DNA of 64,000 nucleotides from Pontibacillus salicampi (GTDB lineage Bacteria > Bacillota > Bacilli > Bacillales > BH030062), in NCBI RefSeq assembly GCF_042434395.1, contig NZ_JBHLTP010000002.1:1-64000 (forward strand), read 5' to 3'. Below, piece after piece: positions 1 to 9,256 of the stretch; positions within the stretch are counted from its first letter, which is position 1, and each line of letters starts with the position of its first letter. The notes beneath the pieces are model-generated. The model had not been told where the DNA came from. It was given only the letters and a program-made list of their open reading frames with translations, and did no database searches. The position numbers were made by a program, and so were the translations under genes.

Positions 1-74
1 CTTGGCCTGTAAACATTCTTTTACTCAACAAGACCATCCCCCATATATTTAGTTAATTCTAAGTATACATAAAA

Positions 75-120
75 GTACCCTATAGAGAGACTTTTTTTAA
101 GTGTCTACTCTATAGGGTAC
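75..120. terminator. Strong hairpin, probable bidirectional terminator
   Basis: Arms at 75-91 and 103-120 are complementary apart from one bulged base and enclose a T-rich loop. On the minus strand the stem is followed by TTTTATG and on the plus strand by ATTTTAT, so it could end transcripts from either side. The rest of positions 121-500 shows no gene or RNA that I can recognise. Confidence 0.6.
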
Positions 121-500
121 ATTTTATAAATGGAATGGGAGCTTTTTTTTTCGATTATCGCTTAATGGTACACAAGAAAAATTAGATATATTTTCATTTG
201 CTGTAACTTCTTAACAATGGTGAACGACTTATATTATAGATAGTTTTTAATGGTTTTATACAACCTAGAAGGCTGGATAATGGAAAGGGTTACAGATTAA
301 GGGTGCTCCGTTTGAAGTGACTAAAAGCAAAATTTTTTGCCAAACTACAGGAAGAGTTTGATCATACCCACAACTGGCCTAAGAACTTCTAATGAAAAAG
401 AAGGGAAGAGAGCTATCCAGCTAACCAGTATCTAGATAATAATATATTATTTATATTATTTGTAAGCATAACTTTAGAAAAAAAAACGGAGGGATGATAA

Positions 501-1436
501 ATGAGGAAAGTGGGCAGTCTCATCATCGTAGCAGGGCTAGTTATACTTGGTATGTCTAATGTAATTGCGAAGCCACAGCTTAATCAGTTGCCATCTGATT
601 CGATTCAATCCTATGCAGTGCAATCCTTACTAACCTATCAGTTTATGCCTATTCAAAATCACCCAGGTGATGAATTTATTACAACAATGAATAACGCGTA
701 CACATATGTCTTAATGGGTCAATCTCCGCTTCATGCAGATGTAAAGCTAGCAAAAGAGGAGAATGGACACCGCTTTATTTTTACAGTTGAAAATACATCC
801 GATAAGAAGCAAACCATTGGGTTAAGCGGAAAAAAATATGATTATATTCTGTATCAGGATAAAGAAAAGATTAAACAATATTCAGAAGGAAAATTATTTA
901 CAAAGCAATTTGAGAAAACCGTCCTGAAGCCGGACGAATCGATGGAACTGGAATCGGAAACGTTGAATTTAGCACCTGGGAGCTATAAGATTGATATTTG
1001 GCTAGCAGATAACGAATATCCTGGTGCGAGAGTGACAGAAGAGTTTATAGTCGAAGAACCTTCAGAAGCAAGTAGTGGAACTCCATCTATTGTGGCAGGA
1101 AGCCTACAGCCTTCTATTACCTATAAGCAATTGAACGGTGAGGAGGTGCAAGTCACCTATACTATTAAGAATCAAACGGAACGAGAGGTTGTATTAGGGG
1201 TATCAGGAAAAGAATATGACTACACATTATATAAGGATGGGAAGCAGATAAGGAGTTACTCAGAGGGAAAAGAGTTCACCCATGAATTTAAGGAAATTGC
1301 TATTGCGCAAGGGGAGGAGCACACCGTTACTACCGTGTTAGACAATTTGGAACCTGGCAATTATACAATTGAATTCTGGTTGAAAAATAAAAACGTCTCC
1401 GAAGCAAGAGTGCAAAAAGATTTTGTAGTAGAGTAA
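501..1436 (+). CDS. Secreted protein with two BsuPI (intracellular proteinase inhibitor-like) domains
   Basis: 311 aa. Residues 1-24 are a signal peptide or signal anchor (basic start, hydrophobic core, possible cleavage after VIA). The rest contains two copies of the BsuPI beta-sandwich domain, roughly residues 75-185 and 195-311. Each carries the same pattern: FTVEN/YTIKN, then SGK-YDY-LY, then YSEGK-FT, then a proline-glycine turn. The family name comes from a B. subtilis inhibitor of intracellular serine protease, but an exported two-domain copy is unlikely to have that role. It more probably binds or scaffolds something at the cell surface. The start at 501 has a GGAGGG site 8 bases upstream. 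It is monocistronic. Confidence 0.8.
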   Translation: MRKVGSLIIVAGLVILGMSNVIAKPQLNQLPSDSIQSYAVQSLLTYQFMPIQNHPGDEFITTMNNAYTYVLMGQSPLHADVKLAKEENGHRFIFTVENTSDKKQTIGLSGKKYDYILYQDKEKIKQYSEGKLFTKQFEKTVLKPDESMELESETLNLAPGSYKIDIWLADNEYPGARVTEEFIVEEPSEASSGTPSIVAGSLQPSITYKQLNGEEVQVTYTIKNQTEREVVLGVSGKEYDYTLYKDGKQIRSYSEGKEFTHEFKEIAIAQGEEHTVTTVLDNLEPGNYTIEFWLKNKNVSEARVQKDFVVE

Positions 1437-1718
1437 GGACCTTTCCTGTTTTACAAGCAACTACCTCACCCCCATTAAAATACGATGATACTTTACCTTA
1501 ATCCATAAAACAGAGATGAAACAGTGCTCCATCATGATATAGAAGCATTTTAACCGCTATATAGTTGAAATCATTGTTCAAAAATACCTAGGATTATCAA
1601 CCGAACTACTGGTGGGTATTCCTTTCCAAATCGCTTTCCTTCTTATACAATTTCTTTAAGCAATTTGTGTAGATGAAATAATGGTGACACAAATAACTCT
1701 CTTAAACAGTTCAGGAAG

Positions 1719-2348
1719 GTGGGGAAGGTGTTGGTGGATATTTGGTTACTAGGATTTGCTTTGGCTGTATCTCCCGGTCCTGATTTTTTCTTAATGACAA
1801 AGCACACTTTGAGTAATGGGCGTACCGCTGGGTATATGACGCTTCTTGGTAATCGCTGCAGTCTCTCTTTACACATATTGTTTGCTCTTGTGGGGCTTTC
1901 TGTTGTCTTGAAGCAATCAGCCATGTTATTCACGACAATGAAACTGCTGGGTGCGGTATATTTAATATATCTTGGTTGCAAGAAGCTAAAAAATCTAGTT
2001 CCTCATCCCAAAGACTCTACAACGAATAAAGCAAAAGAGACTCTTTTAAAGAGACAAGCCTTTCGCAGTGGTTTTATTACCAATTAGCTTAATCCTAAAG
2101 TAAGTATATTTTTTTTAAGTATTTTCCCTCAATTTTCCTCTTCGGATCAACTAATGAACCAATCAGTTACTATTGGTGTTGTTTTTTTACTAGGGAATAG
2201 TATGTGGTATATTCCAATCCTTTTTCTTATTGGGATGCGGTTTGTACGTTCAGCTGTCATGAGAATACAAAAAGGAGTAGACATTGCTTTTGGAACTTTC
2301 TTTGTTGTAATCGGTGGGAAAATAATTGGGGATGAGTTAATTCCATAA
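1719..2348 (+). pseudogene. LysE/RhtB-family amino acid exporter, interrupted by one in-frame TAG
   Basis: The reading frame runs 209 codons from GTG 1719 to the stop at 2346-2348, broken only by TAG at 2085-2087. The first part has the family hallmark SPGPDFF near residue 20 and about three membrane segments. After the TAG the same frame continues with LNPKVSIFFLSIFPQF, the conserved family sequence that normally follows asparagine-leucine. The stop therefore stands where a leucine is expected, one base from TTG. No frameshift or deletion is needed. The change is recent, or the TAG is read through at low level. Start choice is uncertain: GTG 1719 has only an AGGAAG stretch close upstream. 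LysE-type proteins export amino acids or similar small molecules. Confidence 0.8.
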
Positions 2349-2471
2349 ATGATACTCTACGTATATTGTCTTGGGATAGTGGGAGAGGAAAGTAGCTGTA
2401 TAATGCTTATTTTTTCAGTAGAAGGTAATAATGAGCGTGATAGACTCTTCCTTAACTGCAGGTGATTATAA

Positions 2472-3413
2472 ATGGATGAAAAAGCTTTTCAACGAATATT
2501 GAAACAAGTGGCATCCAATCAGCAGCCAATTGATTTCTGTATGCCAACTCCGTTAACGAGCGAGTTAACGACTTACCTTGAGTTTTATCATCTGGATTTT
2601 GAAGAAGCTTCTTTTCATTTAGGGACAGTAGATACCAATGGCAAAAAAATCATGGTACAGATGCATGCACCTCCTGACCCAGATGGAACAGTGTTGCTTT
2701 TGCACGGCTATTTTGATCACGCAGGTCATTTACAGCATGCTATCCGCTATTTGCTACATCAGCAAAAGAGGGTCGTAGTATATGATTTGGAGGGACACGG
2801 ATTATCTGGAGGAGAGAAGTTATCCACTAAAAGGTTTGATAATTATGGTATCACTCTTCAATCAGTGATAGATGACATGCAGCATCAAATTAAAGGTCCA
2901 TTTTACGCAATTGGGCATAGTACAGGTGGGGCTATATTAATAAATTACTTGCTCAAACAACCTCATCACCCTTTTCATAAAGTGGTAGTAGTTGCTCCCC
3001 TTATACGATCCTCCTATTGGAAGCTTAGTGTTGCAGGATACTATTTCCTTAAGCCATTTATGAATGGGATAGGGAGAAAATATCGGAAGAACTCTTCGGA
3101 TGCTAATTACATACAGTTCGTTCGAAAAGACCCGCTGCAATATAACACTATTCCGTTTGAATGGCTGCATGCATTAATGGAGTGGAATAAAAGCATGAAG
3201 CATGCAGAAATAAGTTCAGAACGATTATTCGTCCTACAGGGCAATATAGATCAAACCGTCGATTGGCGATATAATTTGTCATTCCTGCAAAAGAAATTTC
3301 CTAAAGGAGAATTTGTGTTAATTGATCAAGGAAAGCACCATTTATTTAATGAAGTAGGTGCTATACGAAGAGAAGTATTTCGTCAAATACAGCAAATCAT
3401 TTCAAAAAAATAA
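2472..3413 (+). CDS. Alpha/beta hydrolase, lysophospholipase/monoacylglycerol lipase type
   Basis: 313 aa, soluble. The core reads as the serine aminopeptidase S33 / Hydrolase_4 family: oxyanion-loop LLHGYFDHAG near residue 75, YDLEGHGLSGGE near 100, and nucleophile elbow GHSTGG near 145. A C-terminal LQGNIDQTVDW supplies the acid and DQGKHHLFNE the histidine, so a complete Ser-Asp-His triad is visible. The likely substrate is a lipid or other ester, and cytoplasmic action is inferred from the lack of a signal. An AGGTGAT ribosome site precedes ATG 2472. It is a single gene followed by a terminator. Confidence 0.85.
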   Translation: MDEKAFQRILKQVASNQQPIDFCMPTPLTSELTTYLEFYHLDFEEASFHLGTVDTNGKKIMVQMHAPPDPDGTVLLLHGYFDHAGHLQHAIRYLLHQQKRVVVYDLEGHGLSGGEKLSTKRFDNYGITLQSVIDDMQHQIKGPFYAIGHSTGGAILINYLLKQPHHPFHKVVVVAPLIRSSYWKLSVAGYYFLKPFMNGIGRKYRKNSSDANYIQFVRKDPLQYNTIPFEWLHALMEWNKSMKHAEISSERLFVLQGNIDQTVDWRYNLSFLQKKFPKGEFVLIDQGKHHLFNEVGAIRREVFRQIQQIISKK

Positions 3414-3428
3414 TAGCAAAGACAGGAG

Positions 3429-3458
3429 AAGGGCTTCTATTTACAGAAGTCTTTTTTA
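3429..3458 (+). terminator. Rho-independent terminator of the hydrolase gene
   Basis: AAGGGCTTCT pairs with AGAAGTCTTT (two G-U pairs) across a six-base loop and is followed by TTTTTATT. Confidence 0.65.
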
Positions 3459-3585
3459 TTATGAGTGATGTATTGGTAGCCTTTGCTCCATGGTAAGCCT
3501 GAAGGAATTCTTCAGCAGGATGTAACAGACATTTGTTTCCTTAAGAAAAGCCAGTGGTATAAAGAGAGTGTGAGGGGGCGGTACT

Positions 3586-4389
3586 ATGGAAGACAAGCCG
3601 ATTATTCAATCGTGGACGATACATAAATATGAAAACCAATCGGTAACGCAACTAGAAGATGAAGTTGCGGTAGAATTTGCTTTAACGATTGTTATTAATG
3701 GGAAAGAATACGCTACGATGGTGTGCTCACCTTGCCAGTTAGAGGAATTGGTTATCGGGTTTTTAGCCTCTGAAGCATTGATCCTTACGTATGAGGAGAT
3801 TCAAACGCTACAGGTTGATGTAGGAGCTGGCTTTGCCTATGTTGATCTAAAGAAGGAGCTGCTAGACACAGATTGGGGGAGGACCAAACGATTCATTGGC
3901 TCCTGCTGTGGAAAAAGCAGAGAATTTTATTACACACAGGACGCTAAGACTGCTAGAACTATTGTACATAAACACCAAATAATTATAGAGGATATTATCC
4001 ATTTAATGAAAGCGTTTCAGCAACAATCAGATGACTTTAAGCGTACAGGAGGTGTACATCAGGCTGCACTAGCATCGAAGGAATCGATACAATACCGTGC
4101 TGTTGATATCGGCAGACATAATGCGCTTGATAAAGTCTATGGGTATATGCTAAGGGAGCATAGTCCACGAAGGAACGCCCAGATAGTATTCAGTGGGAGG
4201 ATATCCTCCGAAGTACTGCTGAAGGTAGCTAAAATTGGTATAGGGTTCATTTTATCTCCCTCGGCTCCTACTGATTTAGCTCTTCGGTTAGCTAACGATT
4301 TAAACATAACTACTGTTGGGTTTATACGAAATAATCGGTTAAACATATATACACATCCAGAGAACATCATCCACGAATCCACTTCTTGA
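3586..4389 (+). CDS. fdhD: Formate dehydrogenase accessory sulfurtransferase FdhD
   Basis: 267 aa, the usual length. FdhD passes sulfur from a cysteine desulfurase to the molybdenum-bisPGD cofactor of formate dehydrogenases and is required for their activity. Visible family signatures are the cysteine loop SCCGKS at residues 106-111, then GGVHQAAL, DIGRHNALDK, FSGRISSEVLLK and the C-terminal SPSAPTDLALRLA. It stands directly upstream of the formate dehydrogenase gene (23 bases from stop to the ATG chosen there), so it is probably the first gene of that operon. A GAGGGGGCGG site precedes the start. Confidence 0.95.
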   Translation: MEDKPIIQSWTIHKYENQSVTQLEDEVAVEFALTIVINGKEYATMVCSPCQLEELVIGFLASEALILTYEEIQTLQVDVGAGFAYVDLKKELLDTDWGRTKRFIGSCCGKSREFYYTQDAKTARTIVHKHQIIIEDIIHLMKAFQQQSDDFKRTGGVHQAALASKESIQYRAVDIGRHNALDKVYGYMLREHSPRRNAQIVFSGRISSEVLLKVAKIGIGFILSPSAPTDLALRLANDLNITTVGFIRNNRLNIYTHPENIIHESTS

Positions 4390-4412
4390 ACAAGATACAA
4401 GGAGGAAATGAA

Positions 4413-7355
4413 ATGAATGAACATTTAATTGTAATGGTTGATGGCAAAGAATATCTCGCGGGTGAAGGGCAATCCATATTGTCCCTTGTCCAGGACAGTG
4501 AAAAAATACCTAGCATTTGTTATCATGAATCGCTTGGTCCTATTCAGACTTGTGACACTTGTATAGTAGAGGCTGATGGGGAGCTAGTTCGTGCCTGCAG
4601 TACTTCCGTGCAGGCAGGGATGAATATTTCGACAAAGAAGGAACTGGTGAAGAAGGCGCAAAAGGAAGCGCTAGATCGTATTATGAGTAATCATGAGCTG
4701 TATTGTACAGTATGTGATTATAACAACGGAGCGTGTGAGATACATAATGCCGTAGCAGCCTATGGGGTGGAAGAGCAAAATAAACCATTTCAAGACAAGC
4801 CATATGATGTAGACCGATCTGGTTCCTTCTATCGTTACGACCCAGATCAGTGTATATTGTGCGGAAGATGCGTAGAGGTATGTCAGGATGTTCAAGTGAA
4901 TGAAACGCTGACCATTGATTGGGAACGTCAAAAGCCCCGTGTTCTATGGGATAAGGATGTCCCAATCGATGAATCTTCCTGCGTCAATTGTGGTCAATGT
5001 GTGACCGTGTGTCCCTGTAATGCATTGCTCGAGAAGGGAATGGAGGGAGAAGCAGGATTTCTAACCGACCAGAAGCCCGGCCTGCTCCGGTCCATGATTG
5101 AGCTGACTAAGAAAGCAGAACCAGGGTATGGTCCTTTGTTTGCCGTTTCTGATACCGAAGCGGACATGAGGGAGGAGCGTATTAACAAAACCAAAACGGT
5201 CTGTACATATTGCGGTGTGGGATGTTCCTTTGATGTATGGACAAAAGGGAGAAAGGTATTGAAGGTGGAGCCACAGCCAGCCTCTCCAGCAAATGATATA
5301 TCCACCTGTATAAAAGGTAAATTCGGCTGGGATTATGTCACGAGTGAAGAACGATTAACAAAGCCACTCATCCGAGAGGGAGATTATTTTAGGGAGGCAG
5401 AGTGGGAAGAAGCTCTCATGAAGATTTATAAGGAGATGACAGCATTAAAGACAAACCATGGTGCAGATTCCATTGGGTTTATATCCTCTTCTAAAGCAAC
5501 CAATGAAGAATCGTATGTTATGCAGAAATTTGCTCGTCAGGTAATTGGTACTAATAATATTGATAACTGCTCCCGTTATTGTCAATCTCCAGCAACGAAA
5601 GGGCTGTTTCGCACAGTGGGTCATGGAGGGGACGCAGGATCTATAGATGACATAGCTTCAGCAGATCTTGTTATTACAATTGGATCGAATACTGCTGAAT
5701 CTCACCCAGTATTAGCCTCTCGAATGAAGCGATCACAGAAGCTATCTAATCAGAAATTGCTTGTGTTTGATATTCGTCAGCATGAAATGGCTAAACGGGC
5801 AGATGCTTTCTATCGTCCTTATCCAGGGTCTGACCTCGTTTGGATTTCTGCTGTTACGAAGTACATGATTGATCAAGGATGGCATGATGAAGCCTTTATA
5901 AAGGAAAACGTTAACGGATTTGAAGCATTTTATGATAGTCTCGCCTCATACACCTTGGAATTTGCGGAAATGAATACAGGGTTAGATAAAGAAGTTATTA
6001 AAGAAATCGCTCAAACGATATCCCAACAGGACAAAGTAGCAATTTGCTGGGCTATGGGAGTTACTCAGCACCAGCAAGGGAGTGATACGAGTACAGCTAT
6101 CTCAAATTTACTCCTGGCAACGGGTAATTACCGAAAGCACGGAGCAGGAGCTTATCCGCTAAGAGGTCATAATAACGTACAGGGATGCAGTGATTTCGGC
6201 AGTATCCCCAATTTCATGCCTGGATACGAATTTGTAACAGATGATGAGGTTAGAAGCAGGTATGAAGAGAAGTGGGGACACCCTTTACCGAATGAGGATG
6301 GAAAAGATAACCATGAAATGATTAGATCCATACATGATGGCGATTTACGAGCTATGTTTGTTCTAGGGGAGGATACTGGTGTAGTTGATTCTAATATTAA
6401 TTACGTGACGGCTGCATTTGAAAAACTGGATTTCTTTGTTGTTCAGGACTTGTTTCTAACGAAAACGGCTGAATATGCTGATGTCGTCCTTCCGGCATGC
6501 TCAAGCCTTGAAAAGGAAGGAACCTTTACTAACACAGAACGTCGCATTCAACGATTGTACCGAGCTTTAGAACCGTTAGAGGATACAAAGCCTGATTGGG
6601 AAATTTTAACCCTTCTTGCTAAGCAATTTGGATATGATTGGGACTATCAATCTCCGGCAGATATTATGGAGGAAGCAGCCTCCCTGGCCCCACTTTTTGC
6701 TGGGGTTACGTATGAACGTCTGGAGGGTTACAATAGTCTGCAGTGGCCGGTAGCGCCAGATGGGACAGATACTCCGCTATTATATACGGAAGGTTTTCCG
6801 TTTGCAGATGGTAAAGCACGATTTTATCCTTTGACCTACGAACCAAATTATGAGTTGTCAGAAACATTTGACCTTCATATAAACAATGGACGGCTGCTTG
6901 AACATTTTCACGAAGGAAATATGACGTATAAATCACCTGGTATTACTCGTAAGACGCCAAGTGCATTTCTTGAGGTATCAGAAGAGCTGGCGAAGGAACG
7001 GGGAATGAAGGAAGGAGCCCTTGTTAAGTTAACTTCTAATGCAGGAGAAGCGACAGTAACTGTAACCGTAACAGATCGAGTTCAAGGAAATCAATTGTAT
7101 CTTCCGTTAAATGACAACGGGAAATCTGCTGTAAACCTGTTAACAGATAACAGTGTGGACAAAGATACAAATACTCCTGCTTATAAAGAGATTGCAGTAA
7201 GCCTTGAGGTTTTAAGAAAACAGGGAACTTCTCCCATACCTTATAATAATCATCGTCGCGGCAATCCTCAACCTCAAATAGGCGTAAAGGTGGAAAAGAA
7301 ATGGGAGCGAGAAGATTACAGTTTCCCTGGAGAGAAGGTGAATCAAGATGGCTAA
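4413..7355 (+). CDS. Formate dehydrogenase-like catalytic subunit (YjgC/YrhE type)
   Basis: 980 aa. Domains in order are an N-terminal [2Fe-2S] domain (residues 1-80, cysteines in CYHE...CDTC), a His-Cys cluster segment (HELYCTVCDYNNGAC), two [4Fe-4S] motifs (CILCGRCVEVC and CVNCGQCVTVCPC), and a further [4Fe-4S] motif CTYCGVGC near residue 264. The Mo-bisPGD catalytic domain follows, with a C-terminal molydopterin dinucleotide-binding domain. The Mo-ligand cysteine should be Cys390 in NCSRYCQS. The next residue is Gln where classical formate dehydrogenases have a catalytic His. No membrane segments, so it is cytoplasmic. The frame opens at TTG 4386, but ATG 4413 has GGAGG seven bases upstream and is preferred. 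Its stop overlaps the next gene by 8 bases. Confidence 0.92.
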   Translation: MNEHLIVMVDGKEYLAGEGQSILSLVQDSEKIPSICYHESLGPIQTCDTCIVEADGELVRACSTSVQAGMNISTKKELVKKAQKEALDRIMSNHELYCTVCDYNNGACEIHNAVAAYGVEEQNKPFQDKPYDVDRSGSFYRYDPDQCILCGRCVEVCQDVQVNETLTIDWERQKPRVLWDKDVPIDESSCVNCGQCVTVCPCNALLEKGMEGEAGFLTDQKPGLLRSMIELTKKAEPGYGPLFAVSDTEADMREERINKTKTVCTYCGVGCSFDVWTKGRKVLKVEPQPASPANDISTCIKGKFGWDYVTSEERLTKPLIREGDYFREAEWEEALMKIYKEMTALKTNHGADSIGFISSSKATNEESYVMQKFARQVIGTNNIDNCSRYCQSPATKGLFRTVGHGGDAGSIDDIASADLVITIGSNTAESHPVLASRMKRSQKLSNQKLLVFDIRQHEMAKRADAFYRPYPGSDLVWISAVTKYMIDQGWHDEAFIKENVNGFEAFYDSLASYTLEFAEMNTGLDKEVIKEIAQTISQQDKVAICWAMGVTQHQQGSDTSTAISNLLLATGNYRKHGAGAYPLRGHNNVQGCSDFGSIPNFMPGYEFVTDDEVRSRYEEKWGHPLPNEDGKDNHEMIRSIHDGDLRAMFVLGEDTGVVDSNINYVTAAFEKLDFFVVQDLFLTKTAEYADVVLPACSSLEKEGTFTNTERRIQRLYRALEPLEDTKPDWEILTLLAKQFGYDWDYQSPADIMEEAASLAPLFAGVTYERLEGYNSLQWPVAPDGTDTPLLYTEGFPFADGKARFYPLTYEPNYELSETFDLHINNGRLLEHFHEGNMTYKSPGITRKTPSAFLEVSEELAKERGMKEGALVKLTSNAGEATVTVTVTDRVQGNQLYLPLNDNGKSAVNLLTDNSVDKDTNTPAYKEIAVSLEVLRKQGTSPIPYNNHRRGNPQPQIGVKVEKKWEREDYSFPGEKVNQDG

Positions 7356-7824
7356 AGCGATCTCCAAAATTAAACGGATGGAACTAAGCGTAGCTGAAGT
7401 TAGAGCAAGAAGAGTAGACCGACTGCAACAACAGATAGCGGATTCCGGTGATTCTCTCCACAAAGCAATAGAACTAATTCAAGCTCTGGATGAAGCGGAG
7501 CTGTTGGATATGCTGACCGCCCTTGTTAAACATAAGGATGATGCGCTTGCAAATGTCGTCAGGGAAATGAACAAAGACCGATATACCAGCGTCCTGGAAA
7601 ATGCTGGTGGTTTTATGTTTCTTTTGGGTGAATTAGATGTGCATCATGTACGAAGCATAACCACCAGAATTAACCAAGGATTGGATTATGCTCATAAGGC
7701 GGTAGAGCAAGAGGAGAATACGAGCTATTTAGACTTAATTCGAGCCCTGAAAGATCCTGAAATAAATCAAGGAGTGACTATGATGCTTCATTTTTTAAAA
7801 GGATTAGGGGCCAATCAGAAGTAA
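7348..7824 (+). CDS. DUF1641 protein, formate dehydrogenase partner (YjgD/YrhD type)
   Basis: 158 aa, mostly helical and without membrane segments. The C-terminus has the DUF1641 pattern: LRALKDPEINQGVTMMLHFLKGLG. Genes of this family sit next to FDH-like subunits in Bacillus (yjgC-yjgD, yrhE-yrhD), and here the start overlaps the dehydrogenase stop, which indicates translational coupling. It is probably a small non-catalytic subunit or assembly factor of the dehydrogenase. The biochemical role is not established. The start has GAGAAGGTG upstream. Confidence 0.85.
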   Translation: MAKAISKIKRMELSVAEVRARRVDRLQQQIADSGDSLHKAIELIQALDEAELLDMLTALVKHKDDALANVVREMNKDRYTSVLENAGGFMFLLGELDVHHVRSITTRINQGLDYAHKAVEQEENTSYLDLIRALKDPEINQGVTMMLHFLKGLGANQK

Positions 7825-7957
7825 GTATGAAAAATAATAACAGTGGTATGAAAAGAGTTACGGACATCTATAGGGAAATAAGGTACACTAGAGGACGTAA
7901 CACATGTTTATTAAAGGTTTATGGTCTTATGGTGCCATGTAGAAAGGAAATACAAGG

Positions 7958-9097
7958 ATGACTCAAAACAATTTATATCATCAGCTACCACAATTCTTAC
8001 AAAGTAATTGGGATAAAGCTGCTTTCAAGCAGGCTACTGCTATTCAACGGGAAGCAATTCCCTTTATTAAAGCAGGAAAAGATGTTGTAGCAAAAGCTCC
8101 AACAGGAAGTGGAAAAACATTGGCATACCTGCTGCCTTTATTAGAAAAAATAGATCTTGATATGAAGCAAGTCCAGGGTGTAATTCTGGCTTCTTCTCAT
8201 GAATTAGTTATGCAAATTCATCAAGAGGTACAAAAGTGGAGTGAAGGAAGTAATATTTCAAGCACCACGTTAATTGGCGGAGCTAATGTAAAGAGACAAA
8301 TGGAAAAATTGAAGAAGAAGCCTCAGCTTGTAATTGGTACTCCAGGCAGAGTATATGAATTAATTAAACAAAAGAAGCTGAAAATGCACGAAGTGAAAAC
8401 AATTGTTCTTGATGAAGGGGATCAACTACTTGTCCCTGAACATCAGCAAACAATTGATAATATCATTAAAAGCACCCTAAAGGATAGGCAGCTTCTCTTG
8501 TTTTCTGCAACACTTTCCGAGGCAACAAGAGAGAAGGCCCAACAAATAATGAAAGACCCAGAAATGATAAAGGTAGAAAGTGGTGAAGGGGAACAGCCAG
8601 AAGTAGAACATGGGTACATCGAATGTGAAAGTCGGAAGAAGGTAGAGACGCTGCAAAAGTTAGTGCGTGCAACGAATGGAAAAGTACTTGCTTTTGTAAG
8701 AGATGCTGGGAATTTACATGTAATGGCTGAAAAGCTTGCGTATCGAAAAATTAATGTCGCTGAATTACACGGAGAGACAGGAAAACAGGACCGTGCCAAA
8801 GCCATTAAAGCATTCCGCTCGGGCAAAGCAGACTTGCTACTCGCAACTGATGTAGCAGGACGTGGCCTTGATATATCAGATATCACTCACATTGTGCATG
8901 TCGACATTCCAGAGGAAGTAAAAGATTATGTACACCGCTCCGGCAGAACTGGCAGACTTGGATCTGAACAAGGTGCTGTCATTTCCCTTACTACAAAAGG
9001 GGAAGAAAAAATATTGAAAAAGCATACGAGAGAGCTTGGCATTACCCTACATGAAAAAGAACTCATCAAAGGGAACATACAAACAGTTCAAAAGTAA
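7958..9097 (+). CDS. yfmL: DEAD-box RNA helicase, YfmL type
   Basis: 379 aa, a minimal helicase core with no long C-terminal extension, the size of B. subtilis YfmL (linked to ribosome assembly and cold growth). Motifs seen are the Q motif near AFKQATAIQ, I APTGSGKT, Ia ASSHELVMQ, Ib TPGR, II DEGD, III SAT, IV LAFVRD, V ATDVAGRGLDI and VI HRSGRTGR. Motif II reads DEGD instead of DEAD. YfmL proteins are already variable at this place, so activity is probably retained. The start has AGAAAGGAAA upstream. It is followed by its own terminator. Confidence 0.9.
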   Translation: MTQNNLYHQLPQFLQSNWDKAAFKQATAIQREAIPFIKAGKDVVAKAPTGSGKTLAYLLPLLEKIDLDMKQVQGVILASSHELVMQIHQEVQKWSEGSNISSTTLIGGANVKRQMEKLKKKPQLVIGTPGRVYELIKQKKLKMHEVKTIVLDEGDQLLVPEHQQTIDNIIKSTLKDRQLLLFSATLSEATREKAQQIMKDPEMIKVESGEGEQPEVEHGYIECESRKKVETLQKLVRATNGKVLAFVRDAGNLHVMAEKLAYRKINVAELHGETGKQDRAKAIKAFRSGKADLLLATDVAGRGLDISDITHIVHVDIPEEVKDYVHRSGRTGRLGSEQGAVISLTTKGEEKILKKHTRELGITLHEKELIKGNIQTVQK

Positions 9098-9103
9098 CTA
9101 GAA

Positions 9104-9133
9104 GCAGCCTGAAGTATTCAGGTTGTTTTTTTT
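9104..9133 (+). terminator. Rho-independent terminator of yfmL
   Basis: GCAGCCTGAA / TTCAGGTTGT hairpin with a 3-base loop, followed by eight T. Confidence 0.8.
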
Positions 9134-9256
9134 GCATCTACATCCAAAGTCGTAAAGAAATTCATTCTATGAAAAGTAGTAACTATGTGTCCATTCCGCT
9201 ATTCTATATAATAGATGTTATAAACGTAAACATTTCAAAGAATGGGAGATATGATA

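Noticed and set aside
349..370. AGAGTTTGATCATACCC resembles the start of 16S rRNA
   Set aside because: Only about 12 bases match the 16S 5' end and nothing rRNA-like follows. Chance.
1540..1660. Open stretch resembling a transposase or membrane fragment (KHFNRYIVEIIVQKYLG...)
   Set aside because: No start, short, and I could not place it in a family with any confidence.
8443..8886. 147-aa frame on the minus strand
   Set aside because: Lies entirely antisense to the helicase gene, Ser/Pro-rich shadow composition, no ribosome site.
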